A stretch of DNA of 64,000 nucleotides from CAVVDT01 sp963747005 (GCA_963747005.1 CAVVDT010000006.1:62001-126000), one strand, 5' to 3'; numbered from the stretch's first letter, positions 33,678-42,759 are shown. Translations and numbers: made by a program. The notes: a model not told the origin generated them from the letters alone.

Positions 33678-35174
33678 ATGACGCCAAAAATCCTTATCGT
33701 CGAAGATGAACCCGCCCAGCGCCGCATCCTCGAGGAGATGGTCAAGCGCTTCGACTTCGAGGTCGTGACCGCCGACAGCGGCACCAACGGCCTCGATATC
33801 CTGCTCAATCCGGGCGGGCGCAAGATCGACCTGATCATCCTCGATTTGATGATGCCGGGCATGGACGGGCTGGAGTTTCTCGAGCGCATCTCCGGCCAGC
33901 CGGCGCAGGTACCGGTCATCGTGCAGACCGCGCAAGGCTCCATCGAGACGGTGATCAAGGCGATGCGCGCCGGGGCCGACGACTTCGTTGTCAAGCCGGT
34001 CAACGCCGAACGCCTCAAGGTTTCCATCCAAAACCTGCTCAAGGTCAACGCCCTTACCGCCGAGGTCCGGCGGCTCAACGCCAAGGTGGGCGGCCTGCTG
34101 ACCTTCGACGGTCTGATCGCCTCCAGCGCGGCCATGGCCAACGTCCTGCGTCTCGGGCGGCGTGCCGCGCAGTCCACTATCCCGGTGCTCATCGAGGGCG
34201 AATCGGGTGTCGGCAAGGAGATGGTGGCGCGCGCCATCCAGGGCGAAAGCGAACGCGCCGGCAAGCCGTTCGTCGCCGTCAACTGCGGCGCGCTACCGGA
34301 GAATCTGGTGGAAAGCATCCTGTTCGGCCACGAAAAGGGTTCCTTTACCGGGGCGACCGGCAAGCACCTCGGCAAGTTCCAGGAAGCCGATGGCGGCACA
34401 CTGTTCCTCGACGAGGTGGCCGAACTGCCGCTCGACATGCAGGTGAAGCTGTTGCGTGCCATCCAGGAGGGTGAAATCGACCCCGTCGGCTCGCGCCGTC
34501 CGGTCAAGGTCAACATCCGCCTGATCTCGGCCACCAACCGCAACATGATCGAGATGGTGAAGGCCGGCCAGTTCCGCGAGGACCTCTATTACCGCCTCAA
34601 CGTCTATCCGATGACGGTGCCGCCGTTGCGCGAGCGCGTGGACGATATCCCGGCACTGGTCAATCATTTCATTACCCGCTTTTCGGCCGAGGAAGGCCGC
34701 AAGATCAAGGGCATAGAGCCTGATACCATCGCCATGCTGCAGGCCTACGCCTGGCCCGGCAATGTCCGTCAGCTCGAGAACACGGTGTTCCGCGCCATCG
34801 TCCTGTGCGACCGCGACCGACTGGCGGTGGAAGATTTTCCGCAGATCGCGGCCCTGGTCGAAGGTTACGAGGTGAAAGTGCCGCCAGTGCCGCCAGCCGA
34901 GCGCAAGCCGGCCGCCACCTCGGGGTCTGCAGCCATCATCGGGTCCGGCTCGTCGCCTTCCTCAGGCGTGGTCAGCGACGGTATGGCGCTGGGGATTCCC
35001 GTTGTTACCGAAGGCGGCCATGTCCGCCGACTGGAAGAGGTGGAAGCCGACATGATCCGGCTCGCACTTCACCGCTACAGAGGCCAAATGTCTGAGGTAG
35101 CGCGAAAACTCGGTATCGGCCGCTCGACGCTCTATCGCAAGATGCGCGATCTGGGCCTTGAGGCCAAAATGTAA
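33678..35174 (+). CDS. Sigma-54-dependent response regulator (NtrC family)
   Basis: A 498-residue activator. The receiver domain starts MTPKILIVEDEP and has the phospho-acceptor Asp in LIILDLMMPG and the Lys in FVVKPVN. The AAA+ domain has Walker A GESGVGKE, the sigma-54 contact loop GSFTGA (Ser in place of the usual Ala in GAFTGA), GGTLFLDEVAELP (Walker B) and the R-finger region. A Pro/Ser-rich linker leads to a C-terminal Fis-type helix-turn-helix (QMSEVARKLGIGRSTLYRKM). ATG 33678 is chosen because the receiver fold begins there. No kinase is adjacent. Targets are unknown; the next gene is an L,D-transpeptidase. Confidence 0.93.
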   Translation: MTPKILIVEDEPAQRRILEEMVKRFDFEVVTADSGTNGLDILLNPGGRKIDLIILDLMMPGMDGLEFLERISGQPAQVPVIVQTAQGSIETVIKAMRAGADDFVVKPVNAERLKVSIQNLLKVNALTAEVRRLNAKVGGLLTFDGLIASSAAMANVLRLGRRAAQSTIPVLIEGESGVGKEMVARAIQGESERAGKPFVAVNCGALPENLVESILFGHEKGSFTGATGKHLGKFQEADGGTLFLDEVAELPLDMQVKLLRAIQEGEIDPVGSRRPVKVNIRLISATNRNMIEMVKAGQFREDLYYRLNVYPMTVPPLRERVDDIPALVNHFITRFSAEEGRKIKGIEPDTIAMLQAYAWPGNVRQLENTVFRAIVLCDRDRLAVEDFPQIAALVEGYEVKVPPVPPAERKPAATSGSAAIIGSGSSPSSGVVSDGMALGIPVVTEGGHVRRLEEVEADMIRLALHRYRGQMSEVARKLGIGRSTLYRKMRDLGLEAKM

Positions 35175-35270
35175 CACATAAACTGAAAGTGAAGCTGTCG
35201 TACCCCCTGGGCCGTTGCAGTCGGGCCAGCCAATGATTAGGTTGCGGCCACTGCGGAAGGATGTAAGCAG

Positions 35271-37445
35271 ATGACGCGAGCGTTAAAAACCCTGTCGGCG
35301 ACCGGGCTTGCCGTTGCTCTGTTCGCCATCGGCCCGGCCTCGGCGGATCGCGCGACGACCAACTTCAGGGGGAGGCAGTTCCCCACCGTTGTTTCTCCCA
35401 ACGGACAGCAGCAGTTCTATTCCAACCCGCAGAGCAACAGCTACAACGACGGCGGGTTCTTCAATTATTTCTTCGGTAACCTGAACCAGCGTCAGCGTGC
35501 CGATATCAATATCGATCCCGGCATCGATACGGGTTCGGACACGCAGATCTATACCTACTACGCCGATCCCCTGACGGCGCTGGGACGGGCCGATCTGAAG
35601 GAGCCCGAGGTCAAGGCGCCGCCGGTGTTTTCTGCCGATGGTCCCGATGGTCCGCATCCGGTGATGGCCGACCTGGGCAGGCAGGGGTTCCAGAGTCCCC
35701 TGACGCAAGCCGTCTTCGAGCACTTGCGGGCGACGGATTCCGGGGTGCGCGTAACCAGGGCGCAGAACAACGCCATTGTCGATTTTTACAAGAAGCACGA
35801 CTTCGCGCCGGTCTGGACGACCCCGCAGGGTCTTACGCCCAAGGCGCACCAGCTGCTCGATCTGTTCGCAAAGGCCGCCGAAGACGGGCTTGAGCCCCGC
35901 GATTATCTGCCGCCGGCGATGACCGGCTTCGACGGCAACCTGAAGGCGGCCGGCAGCGACGTCGAGAGGCTGGCCGATGCCGAGCTTGGCCTCACGGCGA
36001 TGGCCTTGCGTTATGCCATGGTCGCCTCGGGCGGGCGCATCGTCCCCGACCGGCTGAGCGGTTATGAGGACATGGATCCGCCGGTGGTCGAGCCTCCCGT
36101 CGCGCTTGAGGCGCTGGCCGCCAGCGACCAGCCGGCCGCCTATCTGGCGGGCCTCGAGCCGAAAAATCCCGCTTATGCCGCGCTGAAGGCGGCGCTCCAA
36201 CCGCTGCTTGCCGTACATGGCGAGGTAACGGTCGCGACCCCGATCGATAGCGGGCCGGCGCTCCGCGTCGGCGACAGCGATGAACGCATTCCCGCCATCC
36301 GCGCCCGCCTCATCAAGCTCGGCCTTCTGGCGGCTCCGGCGCCGGTTGCCGACACGATGCAGGGCGGCGCCAACATCGCCTCCGACCAGACCGCCACGGG
36401 CACCATTTCCAACGCCGACCGGGTGACGGTGACGGTAACGACCAGCGAAGGCATCAAGAACACCCAGGTCGCCGCTGCGCAGGATGGGCCCGTGCCCATC
36501 ATTCAGGATACGACGACCCTGCCGGCTGCCGACAACATTGTCTTCGACGATGCCTTGCGTCAGGCGATCATGGTCTTCCAGACTTCCGCCGGGCTGAAGG
36601 CCGACGGCATCATCGGCAATCACACCATCGCGGCCCTCAACGAGGGCATCGACACCAACACCAAGCCGGTTCAGAAGGAGAAGATCCGGTTCGCGATGGA
36701 GCGGCTGCGCTGGCTGCCGCGCGACTTCGGGCATCGATATGTGCTCGCCAACCAGGCCGCCTTCGAACTCTATGTGTGGGACAACGGCCAGCAGATCTGG
36801 CAGTCCAAGGTGATCGTCGGCAAGCCCAACCACCAGACAACGGCGTTTATCGACCAGATCGAGACCGTGGTGTTCAACCCCTACTGGGGCGTGCCGCAGT
36901 CGATCATCATCAAGGAGATGTTGCCCTATCTGCGCCAGGATCCGGGTTATCTCGACCAGAAGGGCTTCGAGGTGACCGACAATTCCGGCCAGCGCATCTC
37001 CTCGGCCTCGGTCGACTGGTCGCAGTTCAGCAACAAGGTGCCCCTCAACGTGCGCCAGCCGCCCGGCAGCGACAATGCCTTGGGGGTCGTCAAATTCCTG
37101 TTCCCCAACAAGCATTCGATCTACATGCACGATACCCCCTCGAAGCCCTTGTTCGCCAAGGCTTCGCGCGCCTACAGCCATGGCTGCGTCAGGGTGCAGA
37201 ATCCGCAGCATTTCGCTGAATTGCTGCTCGGGTGGTCGAGTGAACAGGTGGCCTCGGCCATCGACAGCGGGCAGAACCAGGAAGTAAGCCTGCCGGAGAA
37301 GGTGCCGGTCTATCTCACCTATTTCACGGCCTGGCCTGATCCCGAGGGGAATGTGCACTTCTACAACGACGTCTACGGGCGCGACGACCTCATGCGCACC
37401 GCCGAACAGACGACGGACACGACCCTCGACGCCATGACGCAATAG
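35271..37445 (+). CDS. L,D-transpeptidase (YcbB/LdtD-like) with peptidoglycan-binding domain
   Basis: A 724-residue exported protein with a signal peptide ending around GPASADRA. Order of parts: a long N-terminal scaffold (~100-330, including DFYKKHDFAPVWT), a peptidoglycan-binding module (DALRQAIMVFQTSAGLKADGIIG, ~425-460) and the YkuD catalytic domain with the His/Cys motif in RAYSHGCVRVQNP (~630). It forms 3-3 cross-links in peptidoglycan, or attaches envelope proteins to it. The size and scaffold match the YcbB type. An extra low-complexity segment (GTISNADRVTVTVTTSEG) lies between the two modules. It is antiparallel to pyk. Confidence 0.93.
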   Translation: MTRALKTLSATGLAVALFAIGPASADRATTNFRGRQFPTVVSPNGQQQFYSNPQSNSYNDGGFFNYFFGNLNQRQRADINIDPGIDTGSDTQIYTYYADPLTALGRADLKEPEVKAPPVFSADGPDGPHPVMADLGRQGFQSPLTQAVFEHLRATDSGVRVTRAQNNAIVDFYKKHDFAPVWTTPQGLTPKAHQLLDLFAKAAEDGLEPRDYLPPAMTGFDGNLKAAGSDVERLADAELGLTAMALRYAMVASGGRIVPDRLSGYEDMDPPVVEPPVALEALAASDQPAAYLAGLEPKNPAYAALKAALQPLLAVHGEVTVATPIDSGPALRVGDSDERIPAIRARLIKLGLLAAPAPVADTMQGGANIASDQTATGTISNADRVTVTVTTSEGIKNTQVAAAQDGPVPIIQDTTTLPAADNIVFDDALRQAIMVFQTSAGLKADGIIGNHTIAALNEGIDTNTKPVQKEKIRFAMERLRWLPRDFGHRYVLANQAAFELYVWDNGQQIWQSKVIVGKPNHQTTAFIDQIETVVFNPYWGVPQSIIIKEMLPYLRQDPGYLDQKGFEVTDNSGQRISSASVDWSQFSNKVPLNVRQPPGSDNALGVVKFLFPNKHSIYMHDTPSKPLFAKASRAYSHGCVRVQNPQHFAELLLGWSSEQVASAIDSGQNQEVSLPEKVPVYLTYFTAWPDPEGNVHFYNDVYGRDDLMRTAEQTTDTTLDAMTQ

Positions 37446-37516
37446 ACTGAAAAGTCAGGATCGCGATCCGAGGGGTGCGGGCACGCTTCGGTTAGCGTCC
37501 CGCTCAAGCGCGGCCG

Positions 37517-38953
37517 TCAGATTTCCTTGAGGAACTTGTCGCGAATCTGCGCGATGCGCATCATGTTGGTCTTGCCGGGGGTGCCGAGCGGCACGCCCGC
37601 GGTGATGACCACCCGTTCGCCGAGCTTGGCGAAACCTTCCTGAACCGCCACCCGGCAGGCGCGGAACACCATGTCGTCGAGATCGGTGGCGTCCTCGGTC
37701 ACGGTCACATGCAGGCCCCAGCATACCGCCAGCCGGCGTCCGGTACGGATGCTGGGGGAAAGCGCGATGATCGCCACCTCGGGGCGCTCGCGTGCCACGC
37801 GAAGGCCGGTGGAGCCGGAGCCGGTGTAGCAAACGATGGCCGCCACATCGAGGGTTTCAGCCGTCTGGCGCGCGGCGCTGGCGATGGCATCGGCGGTTGT
37901 CGATTCCGGCTCGGTGCGCTGGGCAAGCGCAAAGGTGTGGTAGATCGGGTCGTGCTCCACCGAGCGGGCGATGGAGTCCATCATCTCCACGGCCTTGACC
38001 GGCCACTTGCCGGCGGCCAATTCGGCGCTCAGCATGATGGCGTCGGCGCCTTCGTAGACGGCGGTGGCGACATCGGAGACTTCGGCGCGGGTGGGCACCG
38101 GCTGCTCGACCATGGATTCGAGCATCTGGGTGGCCACCACCACCGGCTTGCCGGCGCGCCGGGCCGATCGCGTCAGGCGCTTCTGCCAGCCCGGCACCGC
38201 CTCGATCGGCAATTCGACGCCCAGGTCGCCGCGGGCGACCATCATCGAATCGCACAAATCGAGAATTTCCGGCAGGCGATGGAGGGCGGCCGGCTTTTCG
38301 ATCTTCACCATGATGCCGGTGCGGCCGCGGATAAGCTTGCGCGCCTCGGCCACGTCCTCGGGACGTTGCACGAAGGACAGGGCGATCCAGTCGACTTCGG
38401 CCAGGCAGCAGGCTTCGAGGTCGGCGCGGTCCTTGTCGGTGAGGGCGGCGAGCGGCACCACGGTATCGGGCAGGTTGACACCCTTGCGCGCCGACAAGGC
38501 GCCGCCGAAGATCACCCGGGTCTTGATGCGCTCCTCGTTGGCTTCGACGATCTCGACGCGCACCCGGCCGTCGTTGAGCAACAGGTGTTCGCCCGGCGTC
38601 ACCGCGGTGAAGATCTCGGGATGGGGCAGGTTGACCCGGGTCGCATCGCCGGGTGTGGGATCGGCGTCGAGCGTGAACGTATCGCCGGCCCTGATCGTCA
38701 CCTCGTCGCTGGCGAACCTGCCGATCCTGAGCTTTGGCCCCTGCAGGTCGCCGAGGATGCCGACGGGCCGCCCGTGCTGGGTCTCGACCTCGCGGATCAT
38801 GGCGATATAGCGCTTCAGATCGTCGTGGCTGGAATGGCTCATGTTGATGCGGAACACGTCCACACCCGCCACGAACAGCCGGTCGATCATCTCCGGTGTG
38901 TTGGATGACGGCCCCAGTGTCGCGACGATCTTGACCTTGCGCTGTCGCCTCAC
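37517..38953 (-). CDS. pyk: Pyruvate kinase
   Basis: A 478-residue glycolytic enzyme converting phosphoenolpyruvate and ADP to pyruvate and ATP. The N-terminal KIVATLGPSSNTPEMI, the active-site segment IMVKIEKPAAL and VARGDLGVELP, and ATQMLESMVEQPVPTRAEVSD are intact, and the C-terminal allosteric domain is full length. It starts at GTG 38953, overlapping the stop of the upstream DUF1036 gene (GTGA), so the two form an operon. Confidence 0.96.
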   Translation of the reverse strand: MRRQRKVKIVATLGPSSNTPEMIDRLFVAGVDVFRINMSHSSHDDLKRYIAMIREVETQHGRPVGILGDLQGPKLRIGRFASDEVTIRAGDTFTLDADPTPGDATRVNLPHPEIFTAVTPGEHLLLNDGRVRVEIVEANEERIKTRVIFGGALSARKGVNLPDTVVPLAALTDKDRADLEACCLAEVDWIALSFVQRPEDVAEARKLIRGRTGIMVKIEKPAALHRLPEILDLCDSMMVARGDLGVELPIEAVPGWQKRLTRSARRAGKPVVVATQMLESMVEQPVPTRAEVSDVATAVYEGADAIMLSAELAAGKWPVKAVEMMDSIARSVEHDPIYHTFALAQRTEPESTTADAIASAARQTAETLDVAAIVCYTGSGSTGLRVARERPEVAIIALSPSIRTGRRLAVCWGLHVTVTEDATDLDDMVFRACRVAVQEGFAKLGERVVITAGVPLGTPGKTNMMRIAQIRDKFLKEI

Positions 38954-39390
38954 TTGGGTTCCGTGGTCTTGGGGCCGGACAACTCGATGGTCCAGTCGGT
39001 CTCTTCGCCGGTATCGACCTCGAAGAAGCCGGTCTTCTTATAGGTGCGGTTTTCGCAATCCTTGAGGCGGCCGGCGGCGTTACGGATCGTGAACAGCTTG
39101 TTACGGGTGCACATGTAGTCCTTGCCGCCCCATGAGCCGCCCTTGTCGTAGTCGACAGCGTAAATGTAGTAGTAGCGGGCGATCAGGTTGCCCTTGAGCA
39201 AGGTCTCGCAATTGTTGGGGCCGACATTCCACCAGCCTTCGCTGGCCCAGCCTTGCAGGTCCTTGTAGCCGAGCGCCACGCCGACGCGACTGGTGGTCTT
39301 GTTGCACAACTTCAAATCGGCAGCCGCCGGCTGCGCCATCGCCGCCAGCGCCATTGCCGCCACCACGACCGCTACACTTCGTCCGAGCAT
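38950..39390 (-). CDS. DUF1036 family secreted protein
   Basis: A 146-residue protein with a signal peptide (MLGRSVAVVVAAMALAAMAQ, cleaved near PAAADLKLC) and a DUF1036 domain: LCNKTTSRVGVALGYKDLQGW, EGWWNVGPNNCETLLKG, RYYYIYAVDYDKGGSWGG and the Cys-containing DYMCTRNKLFTI and KDCENRTYKKTGFFEVDTG. The four Cys may form two disulfides. Its biochemical role is unknown. ATG 39390 with an AGGAGG site upstream is preferred over the longer frame from 39483, since it starts the signal peptide. It is cotranscribed with pyk. Confidence 0.9.
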   Translation of the reverse strand: MLGRSVAVVVAAMALAAMAQPAAADLKLCNKTTSRVGVALGYKDLQGWASEGWWNVGPNNCETLLKGNLIARYYYIYAVDYDKGGSWGGKDYMCTRNKLFTIRNAAGRLKDCENRTYKKTGFFEVDTGEETDWTIELSGPKTTEPK

Positions 39391-39599
39391 TCCGACAAAA
39401 CCTCCTGCCGTTCCCCCGCGCGAATCGAACATAGCAACAAACGCCAAGCCTGCCACGGGAATTTCATGAAACGGTGCATGCATACATCAAATTCCGGCCA
39501 AAAATGGACATTGCTGGCGATCTTCGCGGGCATGGTGTGATGTGAATTGCCGCAATGCGGTGCTGGCAGGCCCACCGCCTTGCCTCTATAGTGCGGCGC

Positions 39600-40436
39600 A
39601 TGTTCGAGCCTGTTGATCGCGACCCGGCTGCACGTGGCCTGCGTGGAGCCCACGATGCGGCATCGCCGATGCCCAGCCATGAAGTCATCGCCGGCGATCC
39701 GGGAGCGGGTCTCGTGCTGGTTTGCGATCATGCGCGTAATGCCATACCGGATGAATATGACAATCTCGGATTGCCGCCGGGAGAACTGCAACGCCACATC
39801 GCCTACGATATCGGCGTCGAGGGCGTGACCCGCGGGCTGGCGCGCCGCCTCGGGGTGCCGGCGGTGCTGGCGGGATTTTCCCGGTTGTTGATCGACCCCA
39901 ATCGCGGTCTCGACGACCCGACCCTCATCATGCGCCTGTCGGACGGCGCCGTGGTCCAGGGCAATGTCGCCATCGATGCGGGCGAGCGGCAACGGCGGGT
40001 GGAGCGGTATTTCCGCCCCTATGACGAAGCGGTGGGGCGAATGATCGCCCGTTCGGTGGCAACCGGCCGGCTGCCGGCCATCCTTTCGGTGCATTCCTTC
40101 ACGCCGGTGTGGAAGGGGGTGCCGCGGCCGTGGCATATCGGGGTGCTGTGGGTCGAGGATGACCGTTTCGCCGCACCCCTGCTCGCCGCCCTTGCGCGCG
40201 ATCCCCAACTCGTGGTGGGAGACAACGAGCCCTATTCGGGCGGCCTTGCCGGCGATACCATGGACCGCCATGCCACCGCCAAGGGCCTGCCCGACGCCCT
40301 GATCGAGATCCGCCAGGACCTGATCACCGACCAGGCGGGCATCGATGAATGGGTTGACCGGCTGGCCGGTCTGTTGCCGCCGGTGCTGGAGTCTGTCCGG
40401 ACGCAACGCCGGCGGGTTGAAATGAACGGAGGTTAG
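39600..40436 (+). CDS. N-formylglutamate amidohydrolase family protein (HutG-like)
   Basis: A 278-residue protein with LVLVCDHARNAIPDEYDNLGL, the metal-binding AYDIGVEGVTRGLARRLG, the FSRLLIDPNRGLDDPTLI segment and SVHSFTPVWKG, all typical of the N-formylglutamate amidohydrolase fold. In histidine breakdown the enzyme releases formate and glutamate, but no hut genes are near and many alphaproteobacterial copies are orphans linked to DUF1244, as here, so the substrate is open. The start is uncertain between ATG 39600 and an in-frame ATG 45 bp upstream; neither has a good ribosome site. Confidence 0.85.
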   Translation: MFEPVDRDPAARGLRGAHDAASPMPSHEVIAGDPGAGLVLVCDHARNAIPDEYDNLGLPPGELQRHIAYDIGVEGVTRGLARRLGVPAVLAGFSRLLIDPNRGLDDPTLIMRLSDGAVVQGNVAIDAGERQRRVERYFRPYDEAVGRMIARSVATGRLPAILSVHSFTPVWKGVPRPWHIGVLWVEDDRFAAPLLAALARDPQLVVGDNEPYSGGLAGDTMDRHATAKGLPDALIEIRQDLITDQAGIDEWVDRLAGLLPPVLESVRTQRRRVEMNGG

Positions 40437-40441
40437 AGACG

Positions 40442-40753
40442 ATGACTATCGAGGCCCGTGAACGGATCGAACTGGAGGCCGCGGTGTTCCGGCGGCTGGT
40501 AGAGCATTTGCGAAAGCGCTCCGATGTGCAGAACATCGACATGATGAATCTGGCCGGGTTCTGCCGCAACTGCCTGTCCAACTGGTACCGCGAGGCTGCC
40601 GAGGCGGCCGGCCACGACATCTCTCGCGACCAGTCGCGCGAACTGGTGTACGGGATGCCTTACGAGGAGTGGAAGGCGCTCCATCAGAGCGAGGCGAGCC
40701 CGGAGCAGAAAGCCAGACTTGCCGTCAGCCACCCCGACGGCCACAAGCACTGA
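40442..40753 (+). CDS. DUF1244 family protein
   Basis: A 103-residue cytoplasmic protein starting five bases after the amidohydrolase gene, with a GGAGG site. It matches DUF1244: FRRLVEHLRKRSDVQNIDMMNLAGFCRNCLSNWY, then HDISRDQSRELVYGMPYEEWK. The conserved CRNC pair and the many charged residues are characteristic. The function is unknown; the fold is an all-helical small domain by family knowledge. The position between the amidohydrolase-like gene and gapR is a recurrent alphaproteobacterial arrangement. Confidence 0.92.
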   Translation: MTIEARERIELEAAVFRRLVEHLRKRSDVQNIDMMNLAGFCRNCLSNWYREAAEAAGHDISRDQSRELVYGMPYEEWKALHQSEASPEQKARLAVSHPDGHKH

Positions 40754-40760
40754 TCAACCA

Positions 40761-40809
40761 GAGCATGATGGCGAAAAGTGGTTTCCACTTTTCGGATAAC
40801 ATCACGCTC
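40761..40809. repeat. Rhizobiales-type palindromic intergenic element
   Basis: CGAAAAGTGG (40772-40781) and CCACTTTTCG (40785-40794) form a perfect ten-pair hairpin with a TTT loop, flanked by GAGCATGAT and ATCACGCTC, which are also nearly complementary. I recall this core as very common in intergenic spaces of Rhizobiales genomes. It lies between DUF1244 and gapR. Confidence 0.8.
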
Positions 40810-40823
40810 AACATCTTGGAATC

Positions 40824-40871
40824 GATCAGCTCTTATGCAATTGGGTGATCCCACCCAATTGCATGCTGATC
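40824..40871. repeat. 48-bp palindromic intergenic element, copy 2
   Basis: Outer arms GATCAGC (40824-40830) and GCTGATC (40865-40871) and perfect 13-base inner arms ATGCAATTGGGTG (40835-40847) and CACCCAATTGCAT (40852-40864). Same length and layout as the copy at 3565-3612, and both are preceded by ATC. It lies 22 bp before the gapR start codon, so it is probably within the gapR leader or promoter. Confidence 0.8.
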
Positions 40872-40893
40872 CAGGAAAGACGAAATTACCCCC

Positions 40894-41160
40894 ATGGATA
40901 CCACGACCAGCTTTGCCCAGGGCCAGCTCAGGAGCCTCATCGAGCGCATCGAAAAGCTCGAGGAAGAGAAAAAGGCCATCGCCGGCGACATCAAGGAAGT
41001 CTATGCCGAGGCCAAGGGCAACGGTTTCGATACCAAGATCGTCCGCAAGGTGATCTCGTTGCGCAAGAAGGACACCGCCGAACGCCAGGAGGAAGAAGCG
41101 TTGCTCGACCTCTACATGCACGCCCTCGGCATGGCACCGGAGCCCGACAGCGCAGGCTGA
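40894..41160 (+). CDS. gapR: GapR nucleoid-associated protein (DUF2312)
   Basis: An 88-residue protein, full family length. The helix SLIERIEKLEEEKKAIAGDIKEVYAEAKGNGFDTKIVRKVISLRKKDTAERQEEEALLDLYMHALG covers nearly the whole chain and matches GapR, which binds overtwisted AT-rich DNA ahead of replication forks and promoters and is essential or nearly so in Caulobacter. It lies directly after two palindromic repeat elements. No SD closer than an AGGAAAG about 15 bases upstream is visible. Confidence 0.95.
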   Translation: MDTTTSFAQGQLRSLIERIEKLEEEKKAIAGDIKEVYAEAKGNGFDTKIVRKVISLRKKDTAERQEEEALLDLYMHALGMAPEPDSAG

Positions 41161-41201
41161 CGGGCTTCCTCAAACACCGCTATCCGATTGGATTGGTCTC
41201 T

Positions 41202-42587
41202 TTACTGCGGCGTCGTCTTGATGATGGCGTCGGCGAGCTTGTCGGGGCGCGGCGGCAGGGCATTGGGGCCGAAATCGCTCTTGGCCGCCTCGTTGACCAC
41301 CAGCAAATCGCCCTTGGCGGACCGGTTGGAGACGCTTGCGATATTGTCGGCGGAAACCTTGTCGATGGTATTCGACATGGCGGCGATCTGCTCCACCGCC
41401 TGCCGATCCTCGGTGCTCAGACCCTTCGTGACGTCCGACTGGAAGGTCTGGGCGTTGACCGTCAGGGGCTGCGGATAGCCGTCGCGGCGGATAAGCTTGT
41501 CGGGGCTCATGGTCAGCCAGCTTCTGAGGAAGCCCATGATGCCGGTATTGGCGGAGGCAACCGTTTCCTCGATGGGCTTGATCAGCGGCACGTTGGCAAT
41601 GGTGCCCTGGTTTATCTCCTGGAGCAGATTGCCCTTCAGGGTGAAGTTGGAATTGGTGGCAGCCACGCGATCCTTCGGCTGGTCGAGCCAGCCGCGCTCC
41701 TTGACCGAGGTGGGATCGAGGGCGGCGAAATTGTTATGCGGCACGGGCGCCGATGCGGGGATGATCTGCATCTTCTGGGCGGCGAGGAATTGCACCTCGA
41801 TCGGCCGCGGGCGCGGTGTCGGCACGTTGGTCAGCATCGCAGTGGCGATTTTCTGCGGCGCACCGACCACCGCGTTGTCGGCGGCCTTGGATGTGTCAAG
41901 CGAGGCGACCATGGTATTGGTGCGGCGGCGGGCAAAGCGGGCGCCGATGGTCGGCCGGTACTGGTGCATGATCTGGGCCATCTGCATGTCGCTGATATAG
42001 GGCCAGTGGCGCACCGATCCGGAATCGATATGCACAAAGCCCCTGATGCCCGAACGCGGATAATAGCCGACGCCGCCGACCTCGCGAACCAGCGCCGAAT
42101 CGCGCAGACGCACGGTCGGAACGTCGGGGAAGTAGAGGTCGATGGCCTTGCCGTGGATGTGCTGGCTGCGCACCGCCACATGTCGGCCGATGCGGTGCAG
42201 GAAGGCATTGGTTTCGGCCGAGCGGTAACCGCAGATGATGTCGATGGGGGCTTTGGAGCCCAGGTCCTCATGCAACTCCCACATCAGGTCGATGACCTTG
42301 GGATCGATGGTGATGACCTTGTCCTTGCGCCAGTCGCGCAGCAGGTAATTGATCTTGGCCATGGCCGAGGGGATGTAGTGGCCATCGACCTTGTAGGTCA
42401 CGGTGAGTGATTCACGGGTGTGCACATGATAAAGTGACAGGGTGCGCACTTCGCCCGCCCGTGCAGGGGCGGGAGGCACAAGCCCCACCATCGCCGCCAT
42501 TCCGACGACCGCAATTGTGCTGACGACTTTTCTCACTGCCCTCGACGAAACAACAGCTGACCAGATGGTCGCACCGCTCCCACGCAT
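41202..42587 (-). CDS. DUF882 (YcbK-like, peptidase M15-type) exported protein
   Basis: About 461 residues. A signal segment (VVSTIAVVGMAAMVGLVPPAPARA) precedes the DUF882 domain: RTLSLYHVHTRESLTVTY, a DIICGYRSAETNAFL motif, the zinc-type motif SQHIHGKAIDLYFPD and GFVHIDSGSVRHWP. Relatives (YcbK) are murein endopeptidase-like. The C-terminal ~250 residues are unlike the core: basic and Pro-rich (PTPRPRPIEVQFLAAQKMQ), with no domain I recognise. The start is uncertain: GTG 42596 and ATG 42587 are both in frame. An L,D-transpeptidase lies at 35.3 kb. Confidence 0.88.
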   Translation of the reverse strand: MRGSGATIWSAVVSSRAVRKVVSTIAVVGMAAMVGLVPPAPARAGEVRTLSLYHVHTRESLTVTYKVDGHYIPSAMAKINYLLRDWRKDKVITIDPKVIDLMWELHEDLGSKAPIDIICGYRSAETNAFLHRIGRHVAVRSQHIHGKAIDLYFPDVPTVRLRDSALVREVGGVGYYPRSGIRGFVHIDSGSVRHWPYISDMQMAQIMHQYRPTIGARFARRRTNTMVASLDTSKAADNAVVGAPQKIATAMLTNVPTPRPRPIEVQFLAAQKMQIIPASAPVPHNNFAALDPTSVKERGWLDQPKDRVAATNSNFTLKGNLLQEINQGTIANVPLIKPIEETVASANTGIMGFLRSWLTMSPDKLIRRDGYPQPLTVNAQTFQSDVTKGLSTEDRQAVEQIAAMSNTIDKVSADNIASVSNRSAKGDLLVVNEAAKSDFGPNALPPRPDKLADAIIKTTPQ

Positions 42588-42759
42588 CCAACACACACTG
42601 ACCGGAGTAAGTCCCCCGATTCCCTCAAGGTTTGAAACCCCGACCTGGAGACCCCACCGCTTCCACGGTTACACCAGATCGCCACTCACCACAAGAATGA
42701 GGCCGTGATTTGGCGGCCCTTCAGAACAGGAAGAGTGCCGGAACATGCTTAATGTGATG

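Noticed and set aside
35283..37442. 719-codon open frame antisense to the L,D-transpeptidase
   Set aside because: Shadow frame in high-GC DNA; the other strand has a signal peptide, a PG-binding module and the SHGCVRV catalytic motif, and this frame resembles nothing.
37459..37470. GGATCGCGATCC palindrome between the L,D-transpeptidase and pyk genes
   Set aside because: Short self-complementary word with no loop or T-run; too common in GC-rich DNA to call a site.
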